Source: Halopseudomonas maritima
Lineage (GTDB): Bacteria; Pseudomonadota; Gammaproteobacteria; Pseudomonadales; Pseudomonadaceae
Length of the DNA stretch: 64,000 bases
Assembly (NCBI RefSeq): GCF_021545785.1
Contig: NZ_CP079801.1
Coordinates: 2,972,001-3,036,000 of the forward strand
Direction of reading: 5' to 3'
This document shows, in pieces, positions 43,569 through 52,672 of the stretch. The notes under the pieces were generated by a model that worked only from the letters and a program-made list of their open reading frames with translations, did not search any database and had not been told where the DNA came from. The position numbers and the translations under genes are program-made. How positions within the stretch are numbered: position 1 is the first letter of the stretch; the number at the start of each line of letters is the position of its first letter.

Positions 43569-44531
43569 ATGAACCGAGAGTGGCAACCCTGTGCGACTAT
43601 CGATGCCCTGCGCCAGCGTGCGGGCATCATCAACCAGATTCGGCGCTTCTTTGCCGTGCGTGATGTGCTGGAAGTCGAGACGCCGAGCCTGTCCCACGCC
43701 GCCGTGAGCGATCCATTCCTGCATCCGTTTGCTACTGACTTTGTGCCGGAGGGGGGGGGGCAGGCTGCGACGCTGTATCTGCACACGTCACCGGAGTACC
43801 CGATGAAGCGCTTATTGGCGGCCGGCAGTGGCCCGATCTGGCAGCTGTGCAAGGTCTACCGTAATGGCGAGGTGGGGCGCAGACACAACCCCGAATTCAG
43901 CATGCTGGAATGGTACCGCCCCGGCTTTGATCACCATGAGTTAATGGATGAAGTCGACGCTTTGGTCTGCGCGGTACTGCAAAGTGCACCGGCGCGCCGC
44001 ATCACCTATGCCGAAGCCTTTGCCGAGCATACCGGGCTGGATGTGCACAGCTGCTCCGATGCCGACCTGCAGGCGCTGGCAGCGTTGCGTTGCGGTTTTG
44101 CTGGCGAACTGAGCCGCGACGGTTACCTCAACCTGCTGTTTGCCGAATGCGTTGAGCCGGCATTGCAGGCGCCCACCATGGTGTATGCCTTTCCGGCCTC
44201 GCAGGCGGCGTTGGCGCAGATCGTTGAGGGCGATGACCGGGTGCCGGCAGCGGCGCGCTTCGAACTGTTTGTGCAGGGTATGGAGCTGGCGAACGGCTAT
44301 TTTGAGCTGACCGACGCCGATGAGCAGCTGCGCCGATTTGAGGCTGACCAGCAGCAGCGTGAGGCGTTGGGTGTGGCAGCGTTGCCCATCGACTTTCCGC
44401 TGGTTGCGGCGCTGCAGGCGGGGTTGCCGTCGTGCGCCGGGGTGGCGCTGGGGGTTGATCGTTTGGTGATGCTGGCGCTGGGCGCCAGCACGATTGCCGA
44501 GGTGATTGCCTTTGATGCCGAGCGGGCCTGA
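43569..44531 (+). CDS. epmA: EF-P--(R)-beta-lysine ligase (PoxA/GenX)
   Basis: Truncated class II lysyl-tRNA-synthetase paralogue that attaches (R)-beta-lysine to K34 of EF-P. 320 residues, catalytic core only. Class II blocks seen are FLEVETPSLS-like EVETPSLSHAAVSDPFL, the motif 2 region YRNGEVGRRHNPEFSMLEWYR and the ELANGYFELTD and GVALGVDRLVML motif 3. GAGG upstream of ATG 43569. It contains a ten-G run (43751-43760) encoding glycine residues 62-64. The stop codon abuts the psd stop (TGATCA shared site) in convergent orientation. Confidence 0.94.
   Translation: MNREWQPCATIDALRQRAGIINQIRRFFAVRDVLEVETPSLSHAAVSDPFLHPFATDFVPEGGGQAATLYLHTSPEYPMKRLLAAGSGPIWQLCKVYRNGEVGRRHNPEFSMLEWYRPGFDHHELMDEVDALVCAVLQSAPARRITYAEAFAEHTGLDVHSCSDADLQALAALRCGFAGELSRDGYLNLLFAECVEPALQAPTMVYAFPASQAALAQIVEGDDRVPAAARFELFVQGMELANGYFELTDADEQLRRFEADQQQREALGVAALPIDFPLVAALQAGLPSCAGVALGVDRLVMLALGASTIAEVIAFDAERA
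43751..43760 (+). repeat. Ten-G homopolymer inside epmA
   Basis: Ten consecutive G after GA, spanning the end of E61 and three glycine codons (GGG GGG GGG). It is the longest single-base run I noticed in the window. Slippage would shift the frame early in epmA (residue 61 of 320) and abolish the ligase. Confidence 0.95.
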
Positions 44532-45386
44532 TCAGGCGCCGCCGAGCGTACCCATTTTCTGACCCATACTGACCGTGTCGCCTGCTTTCAGGGTGTCGCT
44601 CCAGCGTGCTGCGTCCGGTCCGAACAGTACGATGGCGGTTGACCCTAGCTTGAAGCGGCCCATCTCGGCGCCCTTGTCCAGTTGGGGCGCGGCGTCGCCG
44701 TAACGGGTGCTGCGCAGCTGGCGGCTGGGTGGTGCGACCAGGCCGGCCCAGACGGTCTCGACTGATGCAACGATCATGGCGCCAACCAGCACCACTGCCA
44801 TTGGACCGGCTTCGGTATCAAACAGGCAGACCACCCGCTCGTTGCGGGCGAACAGCTCGGGCACGTTCTCGGCCGTCAACTGGTTGACCGAAAACAGCTT
44901 GCCCGGCACGTAGATCATGTCTTTCAGCGTGCCGCCGAGCGGCATGTGCACGCGATGGTAGTCGCGCGGCGACAGGTACACGGTGGCGAATTCGCCGCCC
45001 TGGAAGGCTTGCGCCTGCTGTGCATCGCCGCCCAGCAGCTCCTGTACGCTGAAGCTGTGACCCTTGGCCTGGAAGATGCGGCCGTGCTCGATCTTGCCGA
45101 GCTGGCTGATGGCGCCGTCAGCGGGGCAGAGAATGGCGCCGGGGCTATCGTCCAGCGGGCGGGCGTCGGGTTTCAGGGCGCGGGTAAAGAAGTCATTGAA
45201 GCTGGCGTAGGCCGTGGGGTTTTCTTCTAGTGCCTGGCTCATATCCACGTCGTAGCGTTTGACGAACCAACTGATAAAGGGGTTCTTGACCCAGTTCCAG
45301 CGGCAGTTGGCCAGCCAGCCCGCTGCGCGGGACAGCAGGTGGTGCGGCAACAGGTACTGAAACAGGATGAACAGACGGTCTGACAT
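44532..45386 (-). CDS. psd: Phosphatidylserine decarboxylase proenzyme
   Basis: Makes phosphatidylethanolamine at the inner membrane. 284 residues. The self-cleavage site is LGST at 247-250: cutting between G248 and S249 creates the pyruvoyl group. D90 (CPADG) and H147 (DYHRVHMP) match the processing and catalytic residues. GAGGAAAG before ATG 45386. It follows rhdA by 9 bp on the same strand, so they form an operon as in PAO1 (PA4957-PA4956, from memory). Confidence 0.96.
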   Translation of the reverse strand: MSDRLFILFQYLLPHHLLSRAAGWLANCRWNWVKNPFISWFVKRYDVDMSQALEENPTAYASFNDFFTRALKPDARPLDDSPGAILCPADGAISQLGKIEHGRIFQAKGHSFSVQELLGGDAQQAQAFQGGEFATVYLSPRDYHRVHMPLGGTLKDMIYVPGKLFSVNQLTAENVPELFARNERVVCLFDTEAGPMAVVLVGAMIVASVETVWAGLVAPPSRQLRSTRYGDAAPQLDKGAEMGRFKLGSTAIVLFGPDAARWSDTLKAGDTVSMGQKMGTLGGA

Positions 45387-45395
45387 GCGCTTTCC

Positions 45396-46205
45396 TCAGG
45401 ATTCAACAGGGGTGTCGGGGTGGTTACCCCACTCGGACCACGAGCCGGCGTAGGCCTTGACGCGCGGATAACCGAGGATTTTGGCCGCCAGGTAAGTAAA
45501 GCCCGAGCGGTGATGGGTCTGGCAGTGGGTGACTACTTCCTTGTCTGGCACGATGCCCAGTTGCTGCAGTTGCTCGGCCAGGTCGGCATGCAGGCGCAGC
45601 CCGCGGGCCGGGTCCATGCCCGCGGTCCACTCGAAGTTGATGGCGCCCGGTATGTGTCCGCCCTTGCTGGCAACCACCTTCTCGCCACGGTATTCCTGCG
45701 GTGAGCGCGCGTCCCAGATGACCCGGTCGGGGTTGCGCAGGTCGGCCAGCAAGCTGCTCAGGGTGATCGTGTGGCTGTTGTCGATGCGCAGTTGCGGCAC
45801 GCTGGTTTCGACCTGATTGGGTGCGGTTTCCAGTGCCAGGCCGTCCTCGATCCAGGCTTTGAGGCCGCCATTGATATAGCTGTAGTGGCGATGACCGATG
45901 CAGTCGAGCATCCAGATAAAGCGCCCGGCCCAGCCGCCGCCCTCGTCGTCATAGACAATGTAGTGCAGGTCTTCATGATGACCGAGTTCTGAAAAGATGG
46001 CCTGCAGCTCGGCAAAACCGGGCAGTGGGCCAGGGCGAGGGGCGGGGGATGTGGTGCGTGACGGTGTCAGGTGCACGGCCCCGGGGATGTGGCCGGCCAG
46101 GTACTGGTCGGTGCTGCACAGATCAACCAGGCGGGTGCTGCGGGCGTCAATCGGCAGCGCCAGATCGCGTGGTTCGATCAGTAGCGGCAAGGTGGCTTGA
46201 GCCAT
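45396..46205 (-). CDS. rhdA: Thiosulfate sulfurtransferase, rhodanese (RhdA type)
   Basis: Two-domain rhodanese of 269 residues. The N-terminal domain (1-130) lacks cysteine at the active position. The C-terminal domain has the catalytic C228 in the CQTHHRSG loop, the distinctive sequence of Azotobacter RhdA. Moves sulfane sulfur, classically from thiosulfate to an acceptor; the natural donor is uncertain. AGGAG before ATG 46205. Upstream of psd on the same strand. Confidence 0.9.
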   Translation of the reverse strand: MAQATLPLLIEPRDLALPIDARSTRLVDLCSTDQYLAGHIPGAVHLTPSRTTSPAPRPGPLPGFAELQAIFSELGHHEDLHYIVYDDEGGGWAGRFIWMLDCIGHRHYSYINGGLKAWIEDGLALETAPNQVETSVPQLRIDNSHTITLSSLLADLRNPDRVIWDARSPQEYRGEKVVASKGGHIPGAINFEWTAGMDPARGLRLHADLAEQLQQLGIVPDKEVVTHCQTHHRSGFTYLAAKILGYPRVKAYAGSWSEWGNHPDTPVES

Positions 46206-46284
46206 GGCATAAGTCTCCTGGGTGTCCTGGCCGGAAAAGGGTGAATGCTAGAGCCAGTTGTGGCTCGCCACAAGGCCTGGTCAA

Positions 46285-47859
46285 TCAGACGCGCCGCTTG
46301 AATTCTACCAGCGCCTTGTGCAGACACTGCGCGGTCTTCACCAGTGCCAGCTGGTGCTGCTCGCTCAATGGGCTGCCCTGCTCGCCAGAGACGAAGATCA
46401 GTGCCAGCAGTTGCTGGTTGTGTGTCACCGGTGCGAGATGGAATGCCTTGGTATAGGGGTGACGCTGCAGCGCTGCTGGTAGCTGATTGAATTGCAGGTG
46501 ACCGGCACTGACGCTGTGGCAGGGGGCTGAGTTCAGCCAGCGCAGCCAGGCGCTTTCCTTGCCGGGGCCAACCCGGCTACCCGGTGCGAAGAGCTCGGGA
46601 GGGAATCCGGCACTGCTGCGCACCACCAATTGTCCGCTGGCGGCATGTACCAGCGCTATCCAGCTATGTTCTGCGCCAAGACCATTCTGCAAGGCTTGCT
46701 GGGCACAGCCAATGACGTCACCCAACTGTGTAAAGGGCGACGGCGTTGTCCTGAGTTGCAGGCACAAGCTGCGCCAGTGCGCCGGTTGGGCACGACTGGG
46801 GGCGGGTTGCTTGGGCGCAGCGCCCTGCAGTGGCAGCGTGGCAGATAGTTGTTCAATGGCGGCCGGCTGTTCGGTCCACGGCAGCGTGGCGGCTGGCAGG
46901 CGTAAATCTGCGGTGTTGTGCTGATACTGCAGTCGAGCATTGTCAACGGCGTTCTTGTGGCTCAGGCGCTGAGCTTCGGCTACCTCGCAGTTGAGGTAGA
47001 GCGCGGCCAGTTGCTGCCAGCGCAGGGTGTGGCTGGTGTACCAGTTGCTATGCGCGCCCAGTGCCAGGCCGCTGGAGATCAGCACGCCGTTGGCTGGCTG
47101 GGTCAGCCAGCGGTATAGCTCACGATCGGCGTCCAGGCGTGCTTGTTGTTCCTGCGGGTGGGCGCTGTCGCGGGCTACGTGCAAGGCTTTTACCATAGTG
47201 CGCCGGTTATCGTTCAGTGAGCGATAGCCTTGCAGTATCCACGGGGGGAGCCACCAGTCCTGGGCGACCAGCTGCACCAGTTGAAAGCCGGCAGTGGTTG
47301 TCGCGGCAACCTGGGTGCGGGTGACGCCATCGGGCAGTGCGCCGCGGTTAAGCTGGTCCCACTGTTCGAACAGGTGTGGTTTTAGGTAGGTGAGGGCCCA
47401 CAGCGGCGAAAGAAACAGCAGGCTGGCCAGGGACATCTCCTGCCACAGCCGGGCGATGCGATTGGCAAACAGCCCCTGCGCCTGGCCAACAGCGTGCTCG
47501 CTGATACTGAGCAACTGGCGGTAGGGCCGCGGCAGTTGGTCATGCTCCACCACTGGCAGCTCGCGCAACAGGGTGTGCAGGCGCTGGGTGCCGAGTAGTG
47601 AGCAGGCCTGCTCCAGGGTCAGCACGTCGACATCGCGCTTGCGCGCCGCTTCCCCAGCCTGGCGGCAGATATGCAGAGCCGCCACTGGTACGCGCATAAT
47701 CTGGTGGGTCAGTTCGGTAATGCTCAGCAAGTCGCTGCCAAGCTGTTCGAGCAAGTGGTCGCGCTGGCCGCTGGTAATCGGCAGCACACAGGCATTCAGC
47801 TTCTGTCGCAGCTCGCCGATAACCTCTGTGTAAGCGTTGCTGTTGGGGTGTGTGCTCAT
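46285..47859 (-). CDS. HDOD-domain-like regulatory protein
   Basis: 524 residues, cytosolic, no membrane segment. Residues about 20-290 resemble an HDOD domain (LPITSGQRDHLLEQLGSD; ITELTHQIMRVPVAALHICRQA; LTLEQACSLLGTQRLHTLLRELPV). Residues about 370-520 look GAF-like (QNGLGAEHSWIALVHAASGQLVVRSSAGFPPE). That combination is typical of signalling proteins rather than phosphodiesterases. Divergent from motA; PAO1 has a comparable gene, PA4955 (from memory). It may take part in motility or c-di-GMP signalling, inferred from position only. Confidence 0.7.
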   Translation of the reverse strand: MSTHPNSNAYTEVIGELRQKLNACVLPITSGQRDHLLEQLGSDLLSITELTHQIMRVPVAALHICRQAGEAARKRDVDVLTLEQACSLLGTQRLHTLLRELPVVEHDQLPRPYRQLLSISEHAVGQAQGLFANRIARLWQEMSLASLLFLSPLWALTYLKPHLFEQWDQLNRGALPDGVTRTQVAATTTAGFQLVQLVAQDWWLPPWILQGYRSLNDNRRTMVKALHVARDSAHPQEQQARLDADRELYRWLTQPANGVLISSGLALGAHSNWYTSHTLRWQQLAALYLNCEVAEAQRLSHKNAVDNARLQYQHNTADLRLPAATLPWTEQPAAIEQLSATLPLQGAAPKQPAPSRAQPAHWRSLCLQLRTTPSPFTQLGDVIGCAQQALQNGLGAEHSWIALVHAASGQLVVRSSAGFPPELFAPGSRVGPGKESAWLRWLNSAPCHSVSAGHLQFNQLPAALQRHPYTKAFHLAPVTHNQQLLALIFVSGEQGSPLSEQHQLALVKTAQCLHKALVEFKRRV

Positions 47860-47967
47860 GCGCTTTGCGGCTTTATAATAGCTGTTTGCACGACTATAAC
47901 CTGAAAGGCGGCAATTTGCTGCCCTGCGCTATTTTGGGCGCAAGCTTGCTCGGGGTGACACGGATCT
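47860..47967. promoter_or_regulatory. Divergent promoter region of motA and the HDOD-like gene
   Basis: AT-rich compared with its surroundings, with a perfect TATAAT at 47874-47879 on the plus strand (TTATAA on the minus). No convincing -35 partner is seen for either direction. Confidence 0.35.
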
Positions 47968-48822
47968 ATGTTGAAAATTGGCGGTTTTGTTGTGGTCATC
48001 GGCGCCGTGCTCGGTGGCTTTTTGTTCTCTGGCGGCCACATTGCCGCGCTATGGCACCCCTTTGAAATTCTGATCATCGGTGGCGCTGCCCTGGGTGCGT
48101 TCCTCGTCGCCAACAGTGGCGCGGTAGTTAAGAAGGTCATGGCTGCCGGACCCGCTATCCTGTTTGGTCATCGCTTCAACAAGGCATTCTACCTGGACGT
48201 GCTGGGCGTGCTCTACGAAGTGCTGAACAAGAGCCGCCGTGAAGGCATGATGGCCATTGAGGCAGATGTCGAGGCTCCGGACGAAAGTCCCATCTTTAGC
48301 AAATATCCCGTGATTCTCAAAGACACGCACATGACCGAGTTCATTTGCGACTATCTGCGCATTATGTCCTCGGGCAACATGGCGCCGCACGAGCTGGAAG
48401 CGTTGTTTGACGTGGAAATCTCGGCGTTGAGCGAGGAGCTGCAAGAGCCCTCCCATGCGGTCACCCGGGTGGCCGATGCCTTGCCGGGCTTCGGTATCGT
48501 GGCCGCGGTACTGGGCATCGTGATCACCATGGGTATTCTTGGCGACGCCGAGAAGGCGGAGATTGGTGAGAAGGTTGCTACCGCGCTGGTCGGTACCTTT
48601 TTGGGTATTCTCGCGGCTTATGGCTTTGTCGGGCCATTCGCCACCGCGATGGGGCATGTTGCCCATGAAGAGGCCAACACCTACGAGGCGATCAAAATGA
48701 CCCTGGTGGCCAGCGCACAAGGCTTGCCGCCGGCGCTGGCGGTGGAGTTTGGTCGCAAGTCCCTGTTGCCGGAGCATCGTCCGAGCTTTAACGAGCTGGA
48801 AGACTCGGTCAAGGGACGCTAA
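47968..48822 (+). CDS. motA: Flagellar motor stator protein MotA
   Basis: With MotB forms the proton-driven stator complex around the flagellar rotor. 284 residues, four membrane helices (about 3-20, 32-50, 168-190 and 200-222) and a large cytoplasmic loop between helices 2 and 3 containing the charged rotor-contact region (MAIEADVEAPDESPIF). The two prolines in helices 3 and 4 are seen as LPGFGI and GFVGPFAT. It is followed after 3 nt by motB. Confidence 0.95.
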   Translation: MLKIGGFVVVIGAVLGGFLFSGGHIAALWHPFEILIIGGAALGAFLVANSGAVVKKVMAAGPAILFGHRFNKAFYLDVLGVLYEVLNKSRREGMMAIEADVEAPDESPIFSKYPVILKDTHMTEFICDYLRIMSSGNMAPHELEALFDVEISALSEELQEPSHAVTRVADALPGFGIVAAVLGIVITMGILGDAEKAEIGEKVATALVGTFLGILAAYGFVGPFATAMGHVAHEEANTYEAIKMTLVASAQGLPPALAVEFGRKSLLPEHRPSFNELEDSVKGR

Positions 48823-48825
48823 GCG

Positions 48826-49884
48826 GTGGACAATAACCAACCTATTATCGTCAAGCGGATCACCCGCAAGGACCATGGCCACCATGGTGGCTCGTGGAAG
48901 ATCGCCTTTGCCGATTTTGCTGTGGCGATGATGGCGTTCTTTCTGGTCATGTGGTTGATCACGGTGGCCACGCCCGAGCAGTTGCGCAGCATTTCTGGTT
49001 ACTTCAACGACCCGATCGGTTTCAACGAAGGAGGCAGCCCCTGGGCGATTGACCTGGGTGGGTCCCCTGAAGTTGCTCCGCAGGCCACGCTGAACCAGAC
49101 CCCGCAGGAAACCGGTCAGCAAGAGGTGAGCGAAGACACTGCGCGTGAGTTGGCTGATCAGGCTGAGCGTCGGGATATGGAGATGCTGCTGCAGGAGTTG
49201 CAGAACCAGATCGACAGCGAGCCGGTGTTGCAGCGCTTCAAGGACCAGATTCTGATCGAGATCACCCAGGATGGGCTGCGTATTCAGATTGTCGATGCGG
49301 AGAATCGGCCGATGTTTGCCAGCGGCAGCGCGCAGCTGCAGCCTTACTTTGAAGAGATTTTGCTGTCGCTGAGCGACACCATTGCCAAGGTCAAGAAGAA
49401 GATCAGCGTCAGCGGCCATACGGACGCCCAGCCTTATGTGGGGCGCCGTGGCTACGGTAACTGGGAGCTGTCCAGCGATCGCGCTAATGCCGCCCGTCGC
49501 ACCCTGTTGGCCGCCGGTTATCCGGAGGAGCAGGTGGCGCGGGTGGTGGGGTATGCCGACTCCGCGCTGTTCAATCGTGAGGATCCGCTCAGCCCGATCA
49601 ATCGGCGTATCGATATCGTGGTGCTCAACCGCCATGCCGAAGAGCAGATAATGGAAGGCGCTGATGCCGACGCGCCTGCGCTAGCCCCGCTGGAGCTGGG
49701 GGCGGACGCCGAGGCCTCTGCCGTCGACCAGCCCGCGCAGACCTCAGAGCTGCCTGCGCCCTCCGCGCTGCCGCAAGAGGAGCCCAGCGAGTCGGCCGCC
49801 CCGCAAGCGCCTGCCGCCGAGGGTGAGCAGCGGCGGCTGAATCTGTTTGATAATGCCGAGCCGTTGCGCCGGCTGAATCAGTAG
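48826..49884 (+). CDS. motB: Flagellar motor stator protein MotB
   Basis: Stator subunit anchored to peptidoglycan. 352 residues from GTG 48826. A single helix (about 26-46) contains the proton-carrying D30 (FADFAVAMMAFFLVMWLI). The plug and linker follow, then the OmpA-like peptidoglycan domain with SGHTDAQPY and NWELSSDRANAARR. The tail (after about 275) is low-complexity, rich in Ala, Pro and Glu. Its last 7 bp overlap the convergent rsgA gene. Confidence 0.95.
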   Translation: MDNNQPIIVKRITRKDHGHHGGSWKIAFADFAVAMMAFFLVMWLITVATPEQLRSISGYFNDPIGFNEGGSPWAIDLGGSPEVAPQATLNQTPQETGQQEVSEDTARELADQAERRDMEMLLQELQNQIDSEPVLQRFKDQILIEITQDGLRIQIVDAENRPMFASGSAQLQPYFEEILLSLSDTIAKVKKKISVSGHTDAQPYVGRRGYGNWELSSDRANAARRTLLAAGYPEEQVARVVGYADSALFNREDPLSPINRRIDIVVLNRHAEEQIMEGADADAPALAPLELGADAEASAVDQPAQTSELPAPSALPQEEPSESAAPQAPAAEGEQRRLNLFDNAEPLRRLNQ

Positions 49885-50918
49885 CTGTCTGCGCCGTCGT
49901 CCAGCGTCGACAGAATGTGCCGATAACTAGCCATGCGCACGGCGGAAATATCACCGTTCTCAACGGCCTGAAGCAGGGCGCAGCCCGGCTCGTGCAGATG
50001 CTGGCAGTCGCGGAAGCGGCAGTGGCCGACAAAGGGACGAAACTCGATAAACCCTTCCAACAGCTCCTCGTGACTGATATGTGTCAGGCCAAACTCTCGA
50101 ATGCCGGGCGAGTCAATCAGGTCGCCGCCATCGGGGAAGTGGAACAGCCTGGCTGTCGTGGTGGTATGGGTGCCCTTGCCGGTGCTTTCCGACAATGCCC
50201 CAACGCGCAGGTCCTGCCCCGGCAGCAAGGCGTTGATCAGCGATGACTTGCCCACGCCGGACTGACCAACAAAGACACTGGTATGTCCTTGCAGGTTGCT
50301 GCGCAGCTGGTCGAGCCCGTCGCCGGCACCGGCTGACAACAGCAGTGTTGGGTAGCCCAAGCGGCTGTAGTCATCCAGCCACTGCAGCAGCTCTGCGCTG
50401 TCTGCGGCTGCCGCCAGAAGGTCCGACTTGTTCATCACCAGCAGTGGCTCCAGGCCGGCCTGTTCGGCAGCCACCAGATAGCGGTCGATCAGGTTGGTGT
50501 ACGGCGTGGGCAGCGGGGCAAATACGATGATCAGCCGATCCACGTTGGCCGCCACCGGTTTCAGCTGGCCGCGCTGGTCGGGGCGGCACAGCTCGGTCTG
50601 GCGCGGTTGCTGAGCAACGATGACACCGCCTTGCTGATTGTCGGCGCGCCAGACAACCTGGTCGCCAGTCACCAGCGAAGGGAGGTTGGCGCGGCGGTAG
50701 CAACGGCGTATCTGGCCGGCAAACTCGCCGCTGGTGGCCTCGACATCGACCTGCACACCGAAATGAGCAATGACCAGGCCGGGTTGCTCGGGCCCCAGGT
50801 CGCCGCCTTCCAGGCTTTCCTCGGCCTTTTCGGCACGTCGTTCGGCACGTGCGGCGCGCTCGTCCTGAATTTTTTGAATGCGCCAGCTCTGGCGGCGGGT
50901 GAGGTGTCGTTTGGCCAT
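49878..50918 (-). CDS. rsgA: Ribosome small-subunit GTPase RsgA
   Basis: Circularly permuted GTPase for late 30S maturation. 346 residues: N-terminal basic extension rich in Arg/Lys/Glu (1-40), OB fold (about 45-110), GTPase with order G4-G1-G3: MNKSDL, then GQSGVGKSS (about 218-226), then DSPG. The zinc motif CRFRDCQHLHEPGC follows near 300-313. Overlaps the end of motB by 7 bp on the other strand and is divergent from orn. Confidence 0.95.
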   Translation of the reverse strand: MAKRHLTRRQSWRIQKIQDERAARAERRAEKAEESLEGGDLGPEQPGLVIAHFGVQVDVEATSGEFAGQIRRCYRRANLPSLVTGDQVVWRADNQQGGVIVAQQPRQTELCRPDQRGQLKPVAANVDRLIIVFAPLPTPYTNLIDRYLVAAEQAGLEPLLVMNKSDLLAAAADSAELLQWLDDYSRLGYPTLLLSAGAGDGLDQLRSNLQGHTSVFVGQSGVGKSSLINALLPGQDLRVGALSESTGKGTHTTTTARLFHFPDGGDLIDSPGIREFGLTHISHEELLEGFIEFRPFVGHCRFRDCQHLHEPGCALLQAVENGDISAVRMASYRHILSTLDDGADSY

Positions 50919-50933
50919 GGGGTCTGAGTCTGA

Positions 50934-50962
50934 ATAGTCCGCGGCAGTTTAGCAGTTATACT
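50934..50962 (+). promoter_or_regulatory. Candidate orn promoter
   Basis: TATACT at 50957-50962 is a good -10, about 45 bp upstream of the orn ATG. The -35 is poor (ATAGTC with a 17-bp spacer), so only the -10 is supported. Confidence 0.35.
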
Positions 50963-51010
50963 GCAGCCATTGCGCGTCCCGCGCGTCCATCCCTCTGTGC
51001 AGGAGCTCCC

Positions 51011-51553
51011 ATGCAACACCCCGACAATCTGATCTGGATCGACCTGGAGATGACCGGTCTGGATCCGGATAACGACGTCATTATCGAAATTGCCACTATC
51101 GTGACCGATGCCGAGCTGAACGTGCTGGCAGAGGGACCCTCGTTGGCGGTCAAGCAGCCGGACGCGCTGCTCGACGGTATGGATGAATGGAATACCCGCC
51201 AGCATGGGCAATCGGGTCTGACCCAGCGGGTCAGGGACAGCCAGATCAGCGCGGCCGAGGCTGAGCGTCAGACCATCGACTTTCTTGCCAAGTGGGTGCC
51301 GGCCGGCAAGTCACCCATGTGCGGCAATAGCATTTGCCAGGATCGCCGCTTCCTGTATCGCGGCATGCCCGAGCTGGAAAAGTACTTTCACTACCGCAAT
51401 CTGGATGTCTCGACGCTGAAGGAGCTGGCCTCACGCTGGGCGCCGGAGGTCAAGAACGGCTTCAAGAAGCAAAGCAGCCATCTGGCCATGGATGATATTC
51501 GTGATTCGATCGCGGAACTGCAGCATTACCGCGAGCACTTTATCAAGTACTGA
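51011..51553 (+). CDS. orn: Oligoribonuclease
   Basis: 3'-5' exonuclease that clears di- to tetra-ribonucleotides, including pGpG from c-di-GMP turnover. 180 residues, DEDDh family: IDLEMTGLD (D and E near 11-13), the central aspartate in ICQDRRFL, and H/D in SHLAMDDIRDS (about 157-167). AGGAG before ATG 51011. Its last 11 bp overlap the convergent queG gene. In PAO1, too, it lies between rsgA and queG (from memory). Confidence 0.96.
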   Translation: MQHPDNLIWIDLEMTGLDPDNDVIIEIATIVTDAELNVLAEGPSLAVKQPDALLDGMDEWNTRQHGQSGLTQRVRDSQISAAEAERQTIDFLAKWVPAGKSPMCGNSICQDRRFLYRGMPELEKYFHYRNLDVSTLKELASRWAPEVKNGFKKQSSHLAMDDIRDSIAELQHYREHFIKY

Positions 51554-52610
51554 TGCCGTGGCGCTCAAGCGCCCAGCTCACGTGCTCGCGCACCAGCGCC
51601 GAGGGGTGGGTTTGGCGCTGTTTCAGGGCTTCAATGACATTGATGCTGCTGGTTGCATTGCCCAGGCCTACGGCCAGGTTACGCAGCCAGCGCTCATGAC
51701 CAATGCGCCTTATAGGCGATCCCTCGGTGCGCTTGAGAAATGTCGCCTCATCCCAGCGAAACAGCCCGACCAGACTGGCTTGATCCAGACTGTGCCTGGG
51801 GCTGAAGTCAGACTCGCCTGTGGGTTTGGCAAACCGGTTCCAGGGGCAGGCTAGCTGGCAGTCGTCGCAGCCGAATACTCGGTTACCCATGGGCTCGCGC
51901 AGGGCTTCGGGTATGGCGCCCTTGAGTTCGATGGTCAGGTAAGAAATGCAGCGCCGTGCGTCCAGCAGGTGTGGGCCAGCGAAGGCATCGGTCGGGCAGG
52001 CTGTCAGGCAGGCGGTACATTTGCCGCAATGCTCGGTCTGCTGCGGGGCGTCGATGGGCAGGGGCAGGTCCGTGTACAGTTCTCCCAGAAAGAAGTAGCT
52101 GCCTGCCTTGCGGTTGATCACCATGGTGTTTTTGCCGATCCAGCCCAGTCCTGAACGGGTGGCCAGGGCGCGCTCCATGACAGGTGCGCTGTCGACAAAG
52201 GCGCGGTAGCCGAAGGGGCCGATGAGCTGTTCGATGCGCTCGGCCAGTTGCTGCAGGCGGCGGCGAATCAGCTTGTGGTAGTCGCGCCCCAGTGCGTAGC
52301 GGGAGATGTACGCCGCGTCGGGATTGGCCAGGCGTTTGGCCATCTCGGTATCCGTTGGCAGGTAGTCCATCCGCACCGACAGCACGCGCTGGGTGCCGGG
52401 CACCAGTTCGTCCGGGTGCGTCCGTTTGCTGCCGTGGCTAGCCATCCATTCCATTTCACCGTGGTAGCCGGCATCCAGCCAGCGCTGCAGGTGCTGTTCG
52501 TGCTCTCCCAGATCGACGGCGCCAATACCCAGTTGCTGAAAACCCAACTCACGTGCCAATTCACGAATTTGTTCGGCTAGCTGTTGATAATCTGGTGTTT
52601 GGGAGGTCAT
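51543..52610 (-). CDS. queG: Epoxyqueuosine reductase
   Basis: Last step of queuosine synthesis: reduces epoxyqueuosine in tRNA to queuosine with cobalamin and two 4Fe-4S clusters. 355 residues. Cluster cysteines lie in HCGKCTACLTACPTDAF and FGCDDCQLACPWN. A HEAT-like C-terminal part follows (IRRIGHERWLRNLAVGLGN). I chose ATG 52610 (MTSQTPDYQQ) over the frame to 52745, which would overlap the start of nnr. Convergent with orn (11 bp overlap). Confidence 0.93.
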   Translation of the reverse strand: MTSQTPDYQQLAEQIRELARELGFQQLGIGAVDLGEHEQHLQRWLDAGYHGEMEWMASHGSKRTHPDELVPGTQRVLSVRMDYLPTDTEMAKRLANPDAAYISRYALGRDYHKLIRRRLQQLAERIEQLIGPFGYRAFVDSAPVMERALATRSGLGWIGKNTMVINRKAGSYFFLGELYTDLPLPIDAPQQTEHCGKCTACLTACPTDAFAGPHLLDARRCISYLTIELKGAIPEALREPMGNRVFGCDDCQLACPWNRFAKPTGESDFSPRHSLDQASLVGLFRWDEATFLKRTEGSPIRRIGHERWLRNLAVGLGNATSSINVIEALKQRQTHPSALVREHVSWALERHGIST

Positions 52611-52672
52611 GGCGGCTGGGGCTGGTTGGCAAGCTTCCCTATAATTGTGCCAGACCTTGAAGGAGCCTATCC

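Noticed and set aside
48049..49635. 528-codon minus-strand open frame opposite motA and motB
   Set aside because: Antisense shadow of two clear stator genes; no family resemblance of its own.
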